11,437 bases of DNA from the NCBI GenBank assembly GCA_038236965.1, contig JBBRZF010000116.1, forward strand, positions 1 to 11,437. The letters run 5' to 3'. The position numbers and the translations under genes were made by a program. The first letter of the stretch is position 1, and each line of letters begins with the position of its first letter. Source of the DNA: JBBRZF01 sp038236965 (lineage in GTDB: Bacteria; Acidobacteriota; Terriglobia; Terriglobales; Acidobacteriaceae). Positions 5,127-11,437 of the stretch are shown piece by piece. The notes beneath the pieces are model-generated. The model was not told the origin of the DNA, made no database searches, and saw only the letters and a list, made by a program, of their open reading frames with translations.

Positions 5127-7082
5127 ATGCCTATTGAACGTGTAGTCGGAATCGATCTCGGAACCACCAACTCGCTGGTCGCGTACATGCATGGCGATCA
5201 GCATCCGACGCTTGCTGCGCCCAACGCCCGTGCAGCGGCCTCCGGAGTTGTCATCATTCCCGGGGAAGATGGTTCCAACCTTGTCCCGTCCCTTGTGGCT
5301 CTGACGCTCGAAGGCGAGACTATCGTCGGAAATGCCGCGCGCAAGCATCTCATCGAAACCTCCGACCGTGCCGTTTACAGCGTGAAACGACTCATGGGGC
5401 GCGGCATCGAAGATGTACAGGCTGAGCTCAAGCTCTTTCCTTTCCGTCTTGCTGAAGACCTAGCGCCCGGCGAAGTGTTGCGCATCAAACTCGGCGACAA
5501 GACGTTTACTCCCCCTGAGATCTCCGCCATCATCCTGCGCCAACTCAAGCGCAATGCCGAACGATTTTTCGGTGGCCCGGTCAAGCAGGCAGTCATCACC
5601 GTGCCCGCCTACTTCAACGATGCGCAGCGCCAGGCAACCAAGGACGCGGGACGCATCGCCGGACTCGAAGTCCTGCGACTGGTGAACGAACCCACCGCGG
5701 CCGCTCTTGCCTACGGACTCGACCAGAAACAGAATGGCACCGTCGCAGTTTACGATTTCGGCGGCGGCACCTTCGACATCTCCATCCTGAAATTGCACGA
5801 CGGCATCTTTGAAGTGATCGCCACGAATGGCGACACGCATCTCGGTGGCGACGACATAGACAACCTGCTCATCGCTATCGCTCTGGACGACATTCGCGGC
5901 GACCTCGGGCTTGATGTGCGCGCCAATGGCGAAGCCACACAGCGCATCCGTCAAGCCGTCATCGACGCCAAGATTGCGCTCTCCGCCAACGACAGCGCGG
6001 TCATCGAAGCCGACCTCCCCGGCGGGCATCGATATCAGCGCCAGATCACGCGGGCTCAATTCGAAAAACTCATCCGTCCCGTCGTCGAGCGCACGCTCGC
6101 ACCTTGCAAACTGGCGATGAAAGACGCTGGCATCACGCCGGCCGAAATCGACGAAGTAGTTCTCGTCGGCGGGTCTACGCGCATTCCTCTGGTTCGCCAA
6201 CTCGTGCGTGAACTCTTTAAGCGCGAGCCGCATTGCGAGATCAATCCCGACGAAGTGGTTGCGCTCGGTGCAGCCGTGCAGGCCAACATCCTCGCCGGAG
6301 GCTCCAAGGCCACCGAGGACATGCTCTTGCTCGACGTCACGCCGCTCTCGCTCGGAATCGAAGCGCTGGGCGGAGTCGTGGCAAAGATCATTCATCGCAA
6401 CTCCACCATCCCCGCCAGTGCCACCGAACATTTCACTACTGGAGTCGAGGGCCAGACCAGCGTGGCCATCCACGTTGTGCAGGGCGAACGTGAACTGGCA
6501 AAAGATTGTCGCTCGCTTGCCCGCTTCGACCTCAAAGGCATTCCGCCCATGCCCGCCGGATTGCCGCGTATCGAAGTCCGATTCCTCATCGACGCCAACG
6601 GAATCCTGCACGTCTCCGCCCGTGAGCAGCGCAGCGGCAAAGAAGCCGAGATTCAGGTTCAGCCCAGCTACGGACTCACCGACGATCAGGTTGAGACCAT
6701 GATCCTCGATTCCTTTGACAACGCCGAAATTGATTTCGCGCAGCGTCAGGTCATCGAAGCGCGCAATGAAGCCGAGACAATGCTCGCGGCTCTGGACAAA
6801 GGCCGCAACAGCCCCGCCTGGCAGCAACTGACTCCAGACGAACGCACCAACATTGCCCATCAGGAAACATCGCTTCGCCAAGTCATGGGCGGCGACGATT
6901 ACCTGACGATTCGTAACGCCATCGACATCCTGAATAAAGGAACGATGCGGCTTGCGGAAGTGATGATGGAAACCGCAGTGCATTCGGCATTAAAAGGCAA
7001 GACCATGGACGACGCCGACATGGGAGAAGGTCCCACCGCGCCACATCCTTTTGCCAAAGCGGAAATCGAAAATTCGAAATGA
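5127..7082 (+). CDS. hscA: Hsp70-type chaperone HscA for Fe-S cluster transfer
   Basis: HscA is a specialised Hsp70 that binds the LPPVK motif of IscU and uses ATP, with HscB, to drive release of the cluster. The 651 residues show the full Hsp70 layout. The nucleotide-binding domain has GIDLGTTNS at 8-16, NEPTAAALAYGLD at 187-199, VYDFGGGTFDIS at 208-219 and VVLVGGSTRIP at 344-354. The substrate domain begins near LLDVTPLSLGIE (401-412) and continues through GRNSPAW and the helical lid to a short polar tail. This is a little longer than E. coli HscA (616). A GTG at 5055 in the same frame would add 24 residues before GIDLGTT that fit no Hsp70, so ATG 5127 is chosen. Location between hscB and fdx separates it from housekeeping dnaK. 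Confidence 0.95.
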   Translation: MPIERVVGIDLGTTNSLVAYMHGDQHPTLAAPNARAAASGVVIIPGEDGSNLVPSLVALTLEGETIVGNAARKHLIETSDRAVYSVKRLMGRGIEDVQAELKLFPFRLAEDLAPGEVLRIKLGDKTFTPPEISAIILRQLKRNAERFFGGPVKQAVITVPAYFNDAQRQATKDAGRIAGLEVLRLVNEPTAAALAYGLDQKQNGTVAVYDFGGGTFDISILKLHDGIFEVIATNGDTHLGGDDIDNLLIAIALDDIRGDLGLDVRANGEATQRIRQAVIDAKIALSANDSAVIEADLPGGHRYQRQITRAQFEKLIRPVVERTLAPCKLAMKDAGITPAEIDEVVLVGGSTRIPLVRQLVRELFKREPHCEINPDEVVALGAAVQANILAGGSKATEDMLLLDVTPLSLGIEALGGVVAKIIHRNSTIPASATEHFTTGVEGQTSVAIHVVQGERELAKDCRSLARFDLKGIPPMPAGLPRIEVRFLIDANGILHVSAREQRSGKEAEIQVQPSYGLTDDQVETMILDSFDNAEIDFAQRQVIEARNEAETMLAALDKGRNSPAWQQLTPDERTNIAHQETSLRQVMGGDDYLTIRNAIDILNKGTMRLAEVMMETAVHSALKGKTMDDADMGEGPTAPHPFAKAEIENSK

Positions 7083-7130
7083 TTGGATTAGCCGCTTAGT
7101 AGTTTTAGTTCAGCAGCTTTGGGAAAGATT

Positions 7131-7541
7131 ATGGAAAACGAAAAAAACAAAGGCACGGGGAACACCGCAACCGCCGACGCGACTAATCTGATACGCGTCA
7201 CCTTCATGCCTGAAAATCGCACGGTGGAATTCGAAAACGGCAAGCTCGAATACAAGGAACACGGTCTTCCCCAATCCGTTCTCGATATCGCTCTGAATTT
7301 CGGCATCAAGCTTGACCACGCCTGCGGTGGGAATTGCGCCTGCACAACCTGTCACGTGGTCGTCCGCAAAGGCAAAGAGTTGCTCAACGAGATGGAAGAT
7401 GACGAAGCCGATCGTCTGGATATGGCCGCCGATCTCCAACTCGACTCGCGTCTCGGATGCCAGGTACAGATCACCAAGCCCGGCGAAGTGGTCGTCGAGA
7501 TTCCCGCGTGGAATCGCAACTACGTTTCTGAAGAACACTGA
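7131..7541 (+). CDS. fdx: ISC-type [2Fe-2S] ferredoxin Fdx
   Basis: This adrenodoxin-like ferredoxin supplies electrons for cluster assembly on IscU/IscS. The 136 residues carry ligands C65, C71, C74 and C110 (LDHACGGNCACTTCH and SRLGCQ), the C-x5-C-x2-C...C pattern of E. coli Fdx. The non-ligand Cys (C69) between the first two ligands is conserved as well. The C-terminus (VVVEIPAWNRNYVSEEH) keeps the family's VVEIP...EH ending. The N-terminus has about 22 extra polar residues (MENEKNKGTGNTATADATN) of no evident function. ATG 7131 follows GGGAAAG with a short spacer. A TTG at 7119 is the only alternative and would add four residues. It sits between hscA and iscX as in proteobacterial isc operons. 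Confidence 0.95.
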   Translation: MENEKNKGTGNTATADATNLIRVTFMPENRTVEFENGKLEYKEHGLPQSVLDIALNFGIKLDHACGGNCACTTCHVVVRKGKELLNEMEDDEADRLDMAADLQLDSRLGCQVQITKPGEVVVEIPAWNRNYVSEEH

Positions 7542-7570
7542 GATTGAGATTAGAATTGCACGGAGTGCCA

Positions 7571-7789
7571 ATGGCTGCTGAACTACGATGGGATGACGCT
7601 GAAGACCTTGGGCTCGCACTCGCCGATGCCCACCCCGATCAAAATCCGCTCGAGGTCCGCTTCACGGAGCTTCACCGAATGATCTCGGAATTGCCAACCT
7701 TCGTCGATGATCCAAAGCTCTCCACCGAGGGCAAGCTCGAAGCCATCCAAATGGCCTGGTATGAGGAATGGCAAGACAGGCAAAGCTAA
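7571..7789 (+). CDS. iscX: Fe-S assembly modulator IscX
   Basis: IscX is a small acidic protein that binds IscS near the IscU site and, at least in vitro, adjusts the rate of cluster formation depending on iron. The 72 residues match the family along their length: LRWDDAEDLGLALADAHPD, VRFTELHRMI, then LEAIQMAWYEEW. The length is close to E. coli IscX (66), with a slightly longer C-terminus. ATG 7571 has GGAG at 7562-7565, five bases upstream. A TTG at 7544 would add nine unmatched residues and is rejected. It is the last gene of the operon, and the following 250 bases up to the convergent hydrogenase operon hold no gene. Confidence 0.93.
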   Translation: MAAELRWDDAEDLGLALADAHPDQNPLEVRFTELHRMISELPTFVDDPKLSTEGKLEAIQMAWYEEWQDRQS

Positions 7790-8041
7790 CCGCACTGTGT
7801 TCGGTGCAGTCGCCTGGTGGGACTTCCCAGCTTAAGTCCAAGGTTCGTCTTCGAAGATCCTCCGCGGCGGCTGGCCACGTTCGCTCCTCCCGATTCGGCA
7901 CAGCTCTGGGCAGACGAATCCACCTGTACTGGTCACCAAATGTTCGAATTCCCGAGCGCGTGACCCGCGGCGCCTCGCGTGGGTGAACGGCGAACGGGGA
8001 AGCATTCAGCGTAAAGCAGAGTACCTAAATCGGGCAGTCTT
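7790..8041. other. Convergent intergenic region between isc and hox operons
   Basis: About 250 bases separate the iscX stop from the hoxH stop. No reading frame here looks like a protein. Two hairpins can be drawn: GGACTT/AAGTCC (7820-7839, 8-nt loop) and a GC-rich one, ACCCGCG paired with CGCG-T-GGGT (7963-7984, one bulged T). Neither has a T-tract on either strand, so they are weak terminator candidates at best. Termination of both operons here is expected but not demonstrated by the sequence. Confidence 0.5.
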
Positions 8042-9463
8042 TCACTCTCTCGTCAGTTCGTCCAGAAGTTCGCCACTTGGCCCTACCAAACGAACTCGCA
8101 ACGCCAGCTGCCCAACGGCATGCGTCGAGCAACTCAGACAGGGATCGTAAGCCCGCACCAGCGCCGATACGCGGTTTAACATCCCTTCTTCCAGTTTCGC
8201 GCCTTTCACAAAATGCTTCGCCACCTGCTCGATGCCCAACCCTATAGCCAAATTGTTGTGCCCGGTTGCGACGATCAGGTTCGCCCATGTGATCGCGCCT
8301 TCCTCGTTGACCTTGTAATGATGGATGAGCGTCCCACGAGGTGCCTCGATCATGCCGACGCCTTCCAAGGCGTTTACGCCTGCGTTCGCACGCACATGTG
8401 TGTCCAGGATTTCCGGATCGTTAAGCTGACTCTCTATCCTTTCCAGCGCATAGACTATCTCGATCAACCGCGCATAGTGATAAAGGAAAGCACTGTGCGC
8501 CGGCGCGCCAAAACGTTTTCGGAATGACGACAATTCAGCGTCGGCCTTCGGCGTCCCATACACGTCCGCCGCGTTGAGTCTGGCCAGCGGGCCGACGCGG
8601 TAGATTCCATTCTTGATACCTTTAGGCTTGAAGTACGGCGCCTTCAGGTACGACTCCCTGAGACTTGCCTCTGCGATCCACGACAGGTACTCCTCCGGGG
8701 CCACCTGGTCTTGCGCGATGGTTCCGTCCGCGTTCCGGAAACGAAGCGAGCCGTCATACATCTGCAGTTGTCCCTTCGCGTTTACCATGCCGGCGTACAT
8801 CGTCGGTTCCGTCCCAAAGTTCTCGAGTTCCTCTTTGTAGTCGTCCAGTACTGTTTTGAAGAAGTGCAGTGTCTTTTCCGCAATCGCCATCGCTCCCGGT
8901 ATTTCCGAAGCGATGCGATCTCGCACCGCCTGGGACATCGGCGTTGCCACGCCACCAGGGACGATCCATGAAGGATGAACGCGTTCCTGCGCCAGTGTCT
9001 CGATGATCTGCAGTCCGAACTTCCTCAGTTCGATACCGTTCCGCGCCATCTCCGGGTGTTGCGCCACCACACCCAATACGTTTCGCGTTGTCGGGTCTGA
9101 ATCCATCCCCAAGAGCAGATCGGGTGAGGACAGATAGAAAAAGCTCAGCGCATGCGATTGCACGATTTGTGCGCAGTGCACCAATTCCCGAAGTTTCCGC
9201 GCCGACGGCGGTATCCGAACCGCCATGATCGCGTCGCATGCCTTCGACGATGCGAGCAAGTGACTGATCGGGCAAATGCCACAGATACGCGACGTAATAC
9301 CCGGCATTTCGTAGAACGGTCGCCCTTCGGTGAACTTTTCAAACCCGCGCACCTGGGTAACGTTGAATTCCGTTCCGGTCACCGATCCTGCATCATCCAG
9401 CAGGATTGTGATCTTCGCGTGTCCTTCGATACGGGTTATTGGGTCGATGGTGATGCGCTTCAT
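8042..9463 (-). CDS. hoxH: Group 3d [NiFe] hydrogenase large subunit HoxH
   Basis: HoxH carries the Ni-Fe active site of the cytoplasmic bidirectional NAD(P)-linked hydrogenase. The 473 residues contain both nickel-binding motifs: RICGICPISH (C61, C64, H68) and DPCLSCSTH (C442, C445, H448). Between them are family stretches such as QSHALSFFYLSSPDLLLG, DSDPTTRNV, IYRVGPLARLN and EAPRGTLIHHYKVNEEG, all typical of HoxH rather than of uptake or group 4 enzymes. After H448 a 25-residue tail (ending LLDELTRE) remains, so maturation needs a HoxW-type endopeptidase that is not in this window. ATG 9463 is preceded by AAGGAG at a six-base spacing. An upstream start at 9493 would overlap hoxY and is rejected. 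It follows hoxY by 10 bases and is the last gene of the operon seen here. Confidence 0.96.
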   Translation of the reverse strand: MKRITIDPITRIEGHAKITILLDDAGSVTGTEFNVTQVRGFEKFTEGRPFYEMPGITSRICGICPISHLLASSKACDAIMAVRIPPSARKLRELVHCAQIVQSHALSFFYLSSPDLLLGMDSDPTTRNVLGVVAQHPEMARNGIELRKFGLQIIETLAQERVHPSWIVPGGVATPMSQAVRDRIASEIPGAMAIAEKTLHFFKTVLDDYKEELENFGTEPTMYAGMVNAKGQLQMYDGSLRFRNADGTIAQDQVAPEEYLSWIAEASLRESYLKAPYFKPKGIKNGIYRVGPLARLNAADVYGTPKADAELSSFRKRFGAPAHSAFLYHYARLIEIVYALERIESQLNDPEILDTHVRANAGVNALEGVGMIEAPRGTLIHHYKVNEEGAITWANLIVATGHNNLAIGLGIEQVAKHFVKGAKLEEGMLNRVSALVRAYDPCLSCSTHAVGQLALRVRLVGPSGELLDELTRE

Positions 9464-9473
9464 CCCGCGCTCC

Positions 9474-10001
9474 TTATCCGAACTTCGGCGCAAGCATCTC
9501 CGGCTTGCGGCCTTCCAGCAGGTCCATCAGTACCGACGTGATTGCCTTTGACGGCGGAGGACATCCGGGCAGCGCCAAATCCACTTCTACAAATTCCCGT
9601 ACTGGCCGCGCATTCTTCAGCAGCGGCGGCACATGCTCCGTCGGAACAAGGCGGTTCTCCTGAGCGCCGTCAACATACAGCGCCTGCAACAGCTTGTTTA
9701 CCGGTACGGAGTTCCGCATGGCTGGCACGTTTCCCGTCACCGCGCAGTCTCCCAGCGAGATCAGCGTATGCGTTCGAGCGCGAATCTTCTGGATCTTGAT
9801 GACATCTTCCTGCGAACTCACCGCTCCTTCGACGAGCGTCACGTCTACGTCTTCAGGGAACTCCTGCGCATCCACCAGCGGCCCGTAGACGAGATCGATC
9901 CTTCGCGCGAGCGAGATGATTGCGGCGTCCATGTCCAGGATGGACATGTGGCATCCCGCGCATCCGTCCAACCACACCGTCGCCACCTTGACCTTTTTCA
10001 T
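9474..10001 (-). CDS. hoxY: Group 3d [NiFe] hydrogenase small subunit HoxY
   Basis: HoxY holds the [4Fe-4S] cluster next to the Ni-Fe site and passes electrons from HoxH to the diaphorase part. The 175 residues match the family length. They have the four cluster cysteines: C14 and C17 in LDGCAGCHMS, C86 in SLGDCAVTGNVP and C147 in LPGCPPPSKAI. There is no Tat signal and no extra C-terminal cluster domain, which fits a soluble group 3d small subunit rather than an uptake hydrogenase. Its ATG overlaps the hoxU stop (ATGA, four bases), implying translational coupling. The stop lies within the leader that carries the hoxH ribosome binding site. Confidence 0.95.
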   Translation of the reverse strand: MKKVKVATVWLDGCAGCHMSILDMDAAIISLARRIDLVYGPLVDAQEFPEDVDVTLVEGAVSSQEDVIKIQKIRARTHTLISLGDCAVTGNVPAMRNSVPVNKLLQALYVDGAQENRLVPTEHVPPLLKNARPVREFVEVDLALPGCPPPSKAITSVLMDLLEGRKPEMLAPKFG

Positions 10002-10711
10002 GCCTGCGCTCCTCTCCGCTTTACCAGTAAGCTCAGGTCATCCGTTCGCTTCACCATCTCTTCTACGCCCTTGCCCTTTTCCGCCAGCGCTCCCGTCGGA
10101 CACGACTGCACGCACTTGCCGCAGTTCGTGCAACTGCGCGACTCACCCCAGTTGCTGTTTAACTCGCTCACGATGCGCGCGTGGATGCCGCGCGAGATCA
10201 TCTCCCATACGTGCGCGCCCTCCAGTTCGCCGCATACCCGCACGCACCTCGTGCACAGGATGCAACGGTTGTGGTCAAGCACGTACTTCGGGTGCGACAT
10301 ATCGACGCTCAACTTCGGGTAGTTGTACGAGAAGCGCACGGTGTTCACACCTAAGGTCGTCGCCATCGCCTGCAATTCACAGTGGCCGTTCGACACGCAC
10401 ACCGCGCAGACGTGGTTCCGCTCGATTAACAGTAATTCGATCGCGATTCGCCGATACCGCGTCAGCTTCGGGGAGGCCGTCGTGACCGACATGCCTTCCT
10501 GGATCGGCGTCGTGCATGCCGGCAGAAGCCGATCAATACCCGACACCTCCACAATGCACAGCCGGCACGCGCCCACCGGAGTCAGTCCATCCAGGTCGCA
10601 CAGGGTCGGAATATATTTTCCCGCCGTCTTCGCGGCTTGAAGGATCGTCTGTCCCTCGGCCGCGCTGATCAGTTCACCATCCATTCGGATTGACAGCTTC
10701 TTCATCGGCAA
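9998..10711 (-). CDS. hoxU: Hydrogenase diaphorase Fe-S subunit HoxU
   Basis: HoxU is the NuoG-N-terminus-like electron wire between the flavin subunit and HoxY. Cluster sites are visible in order. The [2Fe-2S] site has C38, C49, C52 and C66. A His/Cys [4Fe-4S] site follows in NHVCAVCVSNGHCELQ (H100, C102, C105, C111). Two ferredoxin-like [4Fe-4S] sites come next: C150, C153, C156, C160 (NRCILCTRCVRVC) and C194, C197, C200, C204 (SCTNCGKCVQSCPTG). The 237 residues match HoxU rather than full NuoG. The start is probably TTG 10711, because AAGGAG lies seven bases before it. ATG 10705 in the same frame would leave a 13-base gap and remove two residues. The stop overlaps the hoxY start. Its C-terminal tail beyond the last cluster is short and charged. 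Confidence 0.95.
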   Translation of the reverse strand: MPMKKLSIRMDGELISAAEGQTILQAAKTAGKYIPTLCDLDGLTPVGACRLCIVEVSGIDRLLPACTTPIQEGMSVTTASPKLTRYRRIAIELLLIERNHVCAVCVSNGHCELQAMATTLGVNTVRFSYNYPKLSVDMSHPKYVLDHNRCILCTRCVRVCGELEGAHVWEMISRGIHARIVSELNSNWGESRSCTNCGKCVQSCPTGALAEKGKGVEEMVKRTDDLSLLVKRRGAQA

Positions 10712-10718
10712 GGTCTTG

Positions 10719-10724
10719 CTCCTT
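10719..10724 (-). promoter_or_regulatory. Ribosome binding site favouring a TTG start for hoxU
   Basis: AAGGAG (minus strand) directly overlaps the stop codon of the upstream flavoprotein gene and sits seven bases before TTG 10711. The spacing to the nearby ATG (10705) is 13 bases, so TTG is the better-placed start. Confidence 0.5.
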
Positions 10725-11437
10725 TAGGTCGCGTTCGCCGCCTTCACGTCGCACCGCAAGCACCGGCAACTCTCGTCAGTTGCCTCTTCGTACAGAAGCC
10801 CCGTCACCACCTCGTCCTCCGACTTGCTGCGCGCGGCTGCCGATATGTGATGTCCCGAGTGCCTGTGATTCGGGCTCGGTTCCTCCGGCGGCGTCATGCT
10901 GTACTCGTAGGTCGGGAATAGTTGCGCGAAGCGGTCGATCTCCATCAACTGGAGATCGATCTTCCGTGCCGCCAGCTTGCCAGAGGCCATCGCGTTCGAC
11001 ACGTTTGACGCGCCGGTTATCACGTCGCCGCCCGCATAGAACCTGGGCCTGCTCGTCTCCAGCGTGTAGCGGTCTACTTCGATGGTGCCGCTCTCTCTGA
11101 GGCTCAAGCCCGAAGCGCGGGCAAAATCCAAGTCCACCGTCTCGCCTACCGCGTAGATCACCGAATCGCACTCGTAGCGCTGCACCTCGTCCGTCGGCAC
11201 CGGCTTTCTGCGCCCTGACGAGTCGTACTCGCCCAGACGCGTTTTAACGACCTCCAGCGCTTTGATATTTCCTTTTGCGTTACCGATGATTCTGTGCGGC
11301 GCTGCCAGAAAGACGAACTTCACACCCTCGTCTTTCGCGGCCCGGGTCTCTTCTTCGATTGCCGGCATGTCCTTTCGCTCGCGACGATAGAACACCGTCA
11401 CGTCCGAGCCTCTTCGAATTGCAGTTCGCGCCGAGTC
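10724..11437 (-). CDS. Partial GltD/NfnB/SfrB-type FAD pyridine-nucleotide oxidoreductase, hydrogenase-linked
   Basis: The frame is open to the right edge (237 residues seen, C-terminal part only). It begins inside the NAD(P)H-binding region (DSARTAIRRGSDVTVFYRRE, then MPAIEEE) and continues through PHRIIGNAKGNIKALEVVKT. CDSVIYAVGE follows, then the C-terminal FAD motif FYAGGDVITGASNVSNAMAS. This is the signature of the glutamate synthase small-subunit-like flavoprotein group (GltD, NfnB, SfrB), which moves electrons between NAD(P)H, FAD and Fe-S partners. A His/Ser/Glu-rich stretch and a C-terminal CRCLRCD motif (three Cys) end the protein. HoxF has no such domain, and hoxF is what normally precedes hoxU. 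Either this gene replaces hoxF, or it is the C-terminal half of a NuoF/HoxF-GltD fusion whose other half lies outside the window. Its stop abuts the hoxU ribosome binding site, so it is in the same operon. Confidence 0.88.
   Translation of the reverse strand, partial: DSARTAIRRGSDVTVFYRRERKDMPAIEEETRAAKDEGVKFVFLAAPHRIIGNAKGNIKALEVVKTRLGEYDSSGRRKPVPTDEVQRYECDSVIYAVGETVDLDFARASGLSLRESGTIEVDRYTLETSRPRFYAGGDVITGASNVSNAMASGKLAARKIDLQLMEIDRFAQLFPTYEYSMTPPEEPSPNHRHSGHHISAAARSKSEDEVVTGLLYEEATDESCRCLRCDVKAANAT

Noticed and set aside
7963..7984. GC-rich hairpin, considered as the terminator of the isc or hox operon
   Set aside because: The stem is bulged and no T-tract follows on either strand, so it is mentioned only in the intergenic note.
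7662..7986. Small open frames on both strands in the isc-hox gap
   Set aside because: They overlap iscX, or are rich in Arg/Ser/Pro shadow composition, and lack ribosome binding sites and family resemblance.

Overview
The window looks like a chromosomal segment of a GC-rich, free-living heterotrophic bacterium. Gene content and protein style (a full ISC operon, a group 3d [NiFe] hydrogenase, an HAL/PAL-type lyase remnant) are compatible with Acidobacteriota. That placement is an inference from general family resemblance, not something the sequence proves.

Left flank (1-1570). A minus-strand gene with an N-terminal membrane or signal segment runs off the left edge. Next comes a wrecked aromatic amino acid ammonia-lyase gene (about 465-995). 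Its outer pieces still read on the plus strand, a middle block of about 300 bp reads on the minus strand, and the N-terminal half is gone. The gene's plus-strand stop codon and a rho-independent terminator (1021-1061) are still present. A small two-helix membrane protein (minus, 1089-1454) follows, and then a promoter region.

Centre (1513-7789). This is one plus-strand iron-sulfur cluster assembly operon in the order iscR-iscS-iscU-iscA-hscB-hscA-fdx-iscX, the same order as in E. coli. IscS supplies sulfur from cysteine, IscU is the scaffold, and HscB/HscA release the cluster by recognising the LPPVK motif of IscU, which is present. Fdx supplies electrons, IscA acts as carrier, IscX modulates IscS, and IscR senses cluster supply. 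A partly palindromic IscR/Rrf2-like operator lies just downstream of a plausible sigma-70-type promoter and before iscR. HscB carries a four-cysteine N-terminal zinc-binding motif that E. coli HscB lacks and human HSCB has.

Right flank (8042-11437, minus strand). This is a tightly packed operon for a bidirectional NAD(P)-linked [NiFe] hydrogenase, convergent with isc. In transcription order it holds a GltD/NfnB/SfrB-type FAD pyridine-nucleotide oxidoreductase (cut by the right edge), hoxU, hoxY and hoxH. The surprise is that the flavoprotein sits directly upstream of hoxU, where hoxF normally lies.

Most of the window is well-known biology. The items most worth a second look are the internally inverted lyase pseudogene, the flavoprotein in the hox operon, and the zinc-finger HscB. 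I saw no CRISPR array, insertion sequence, tRNA or rRNA.
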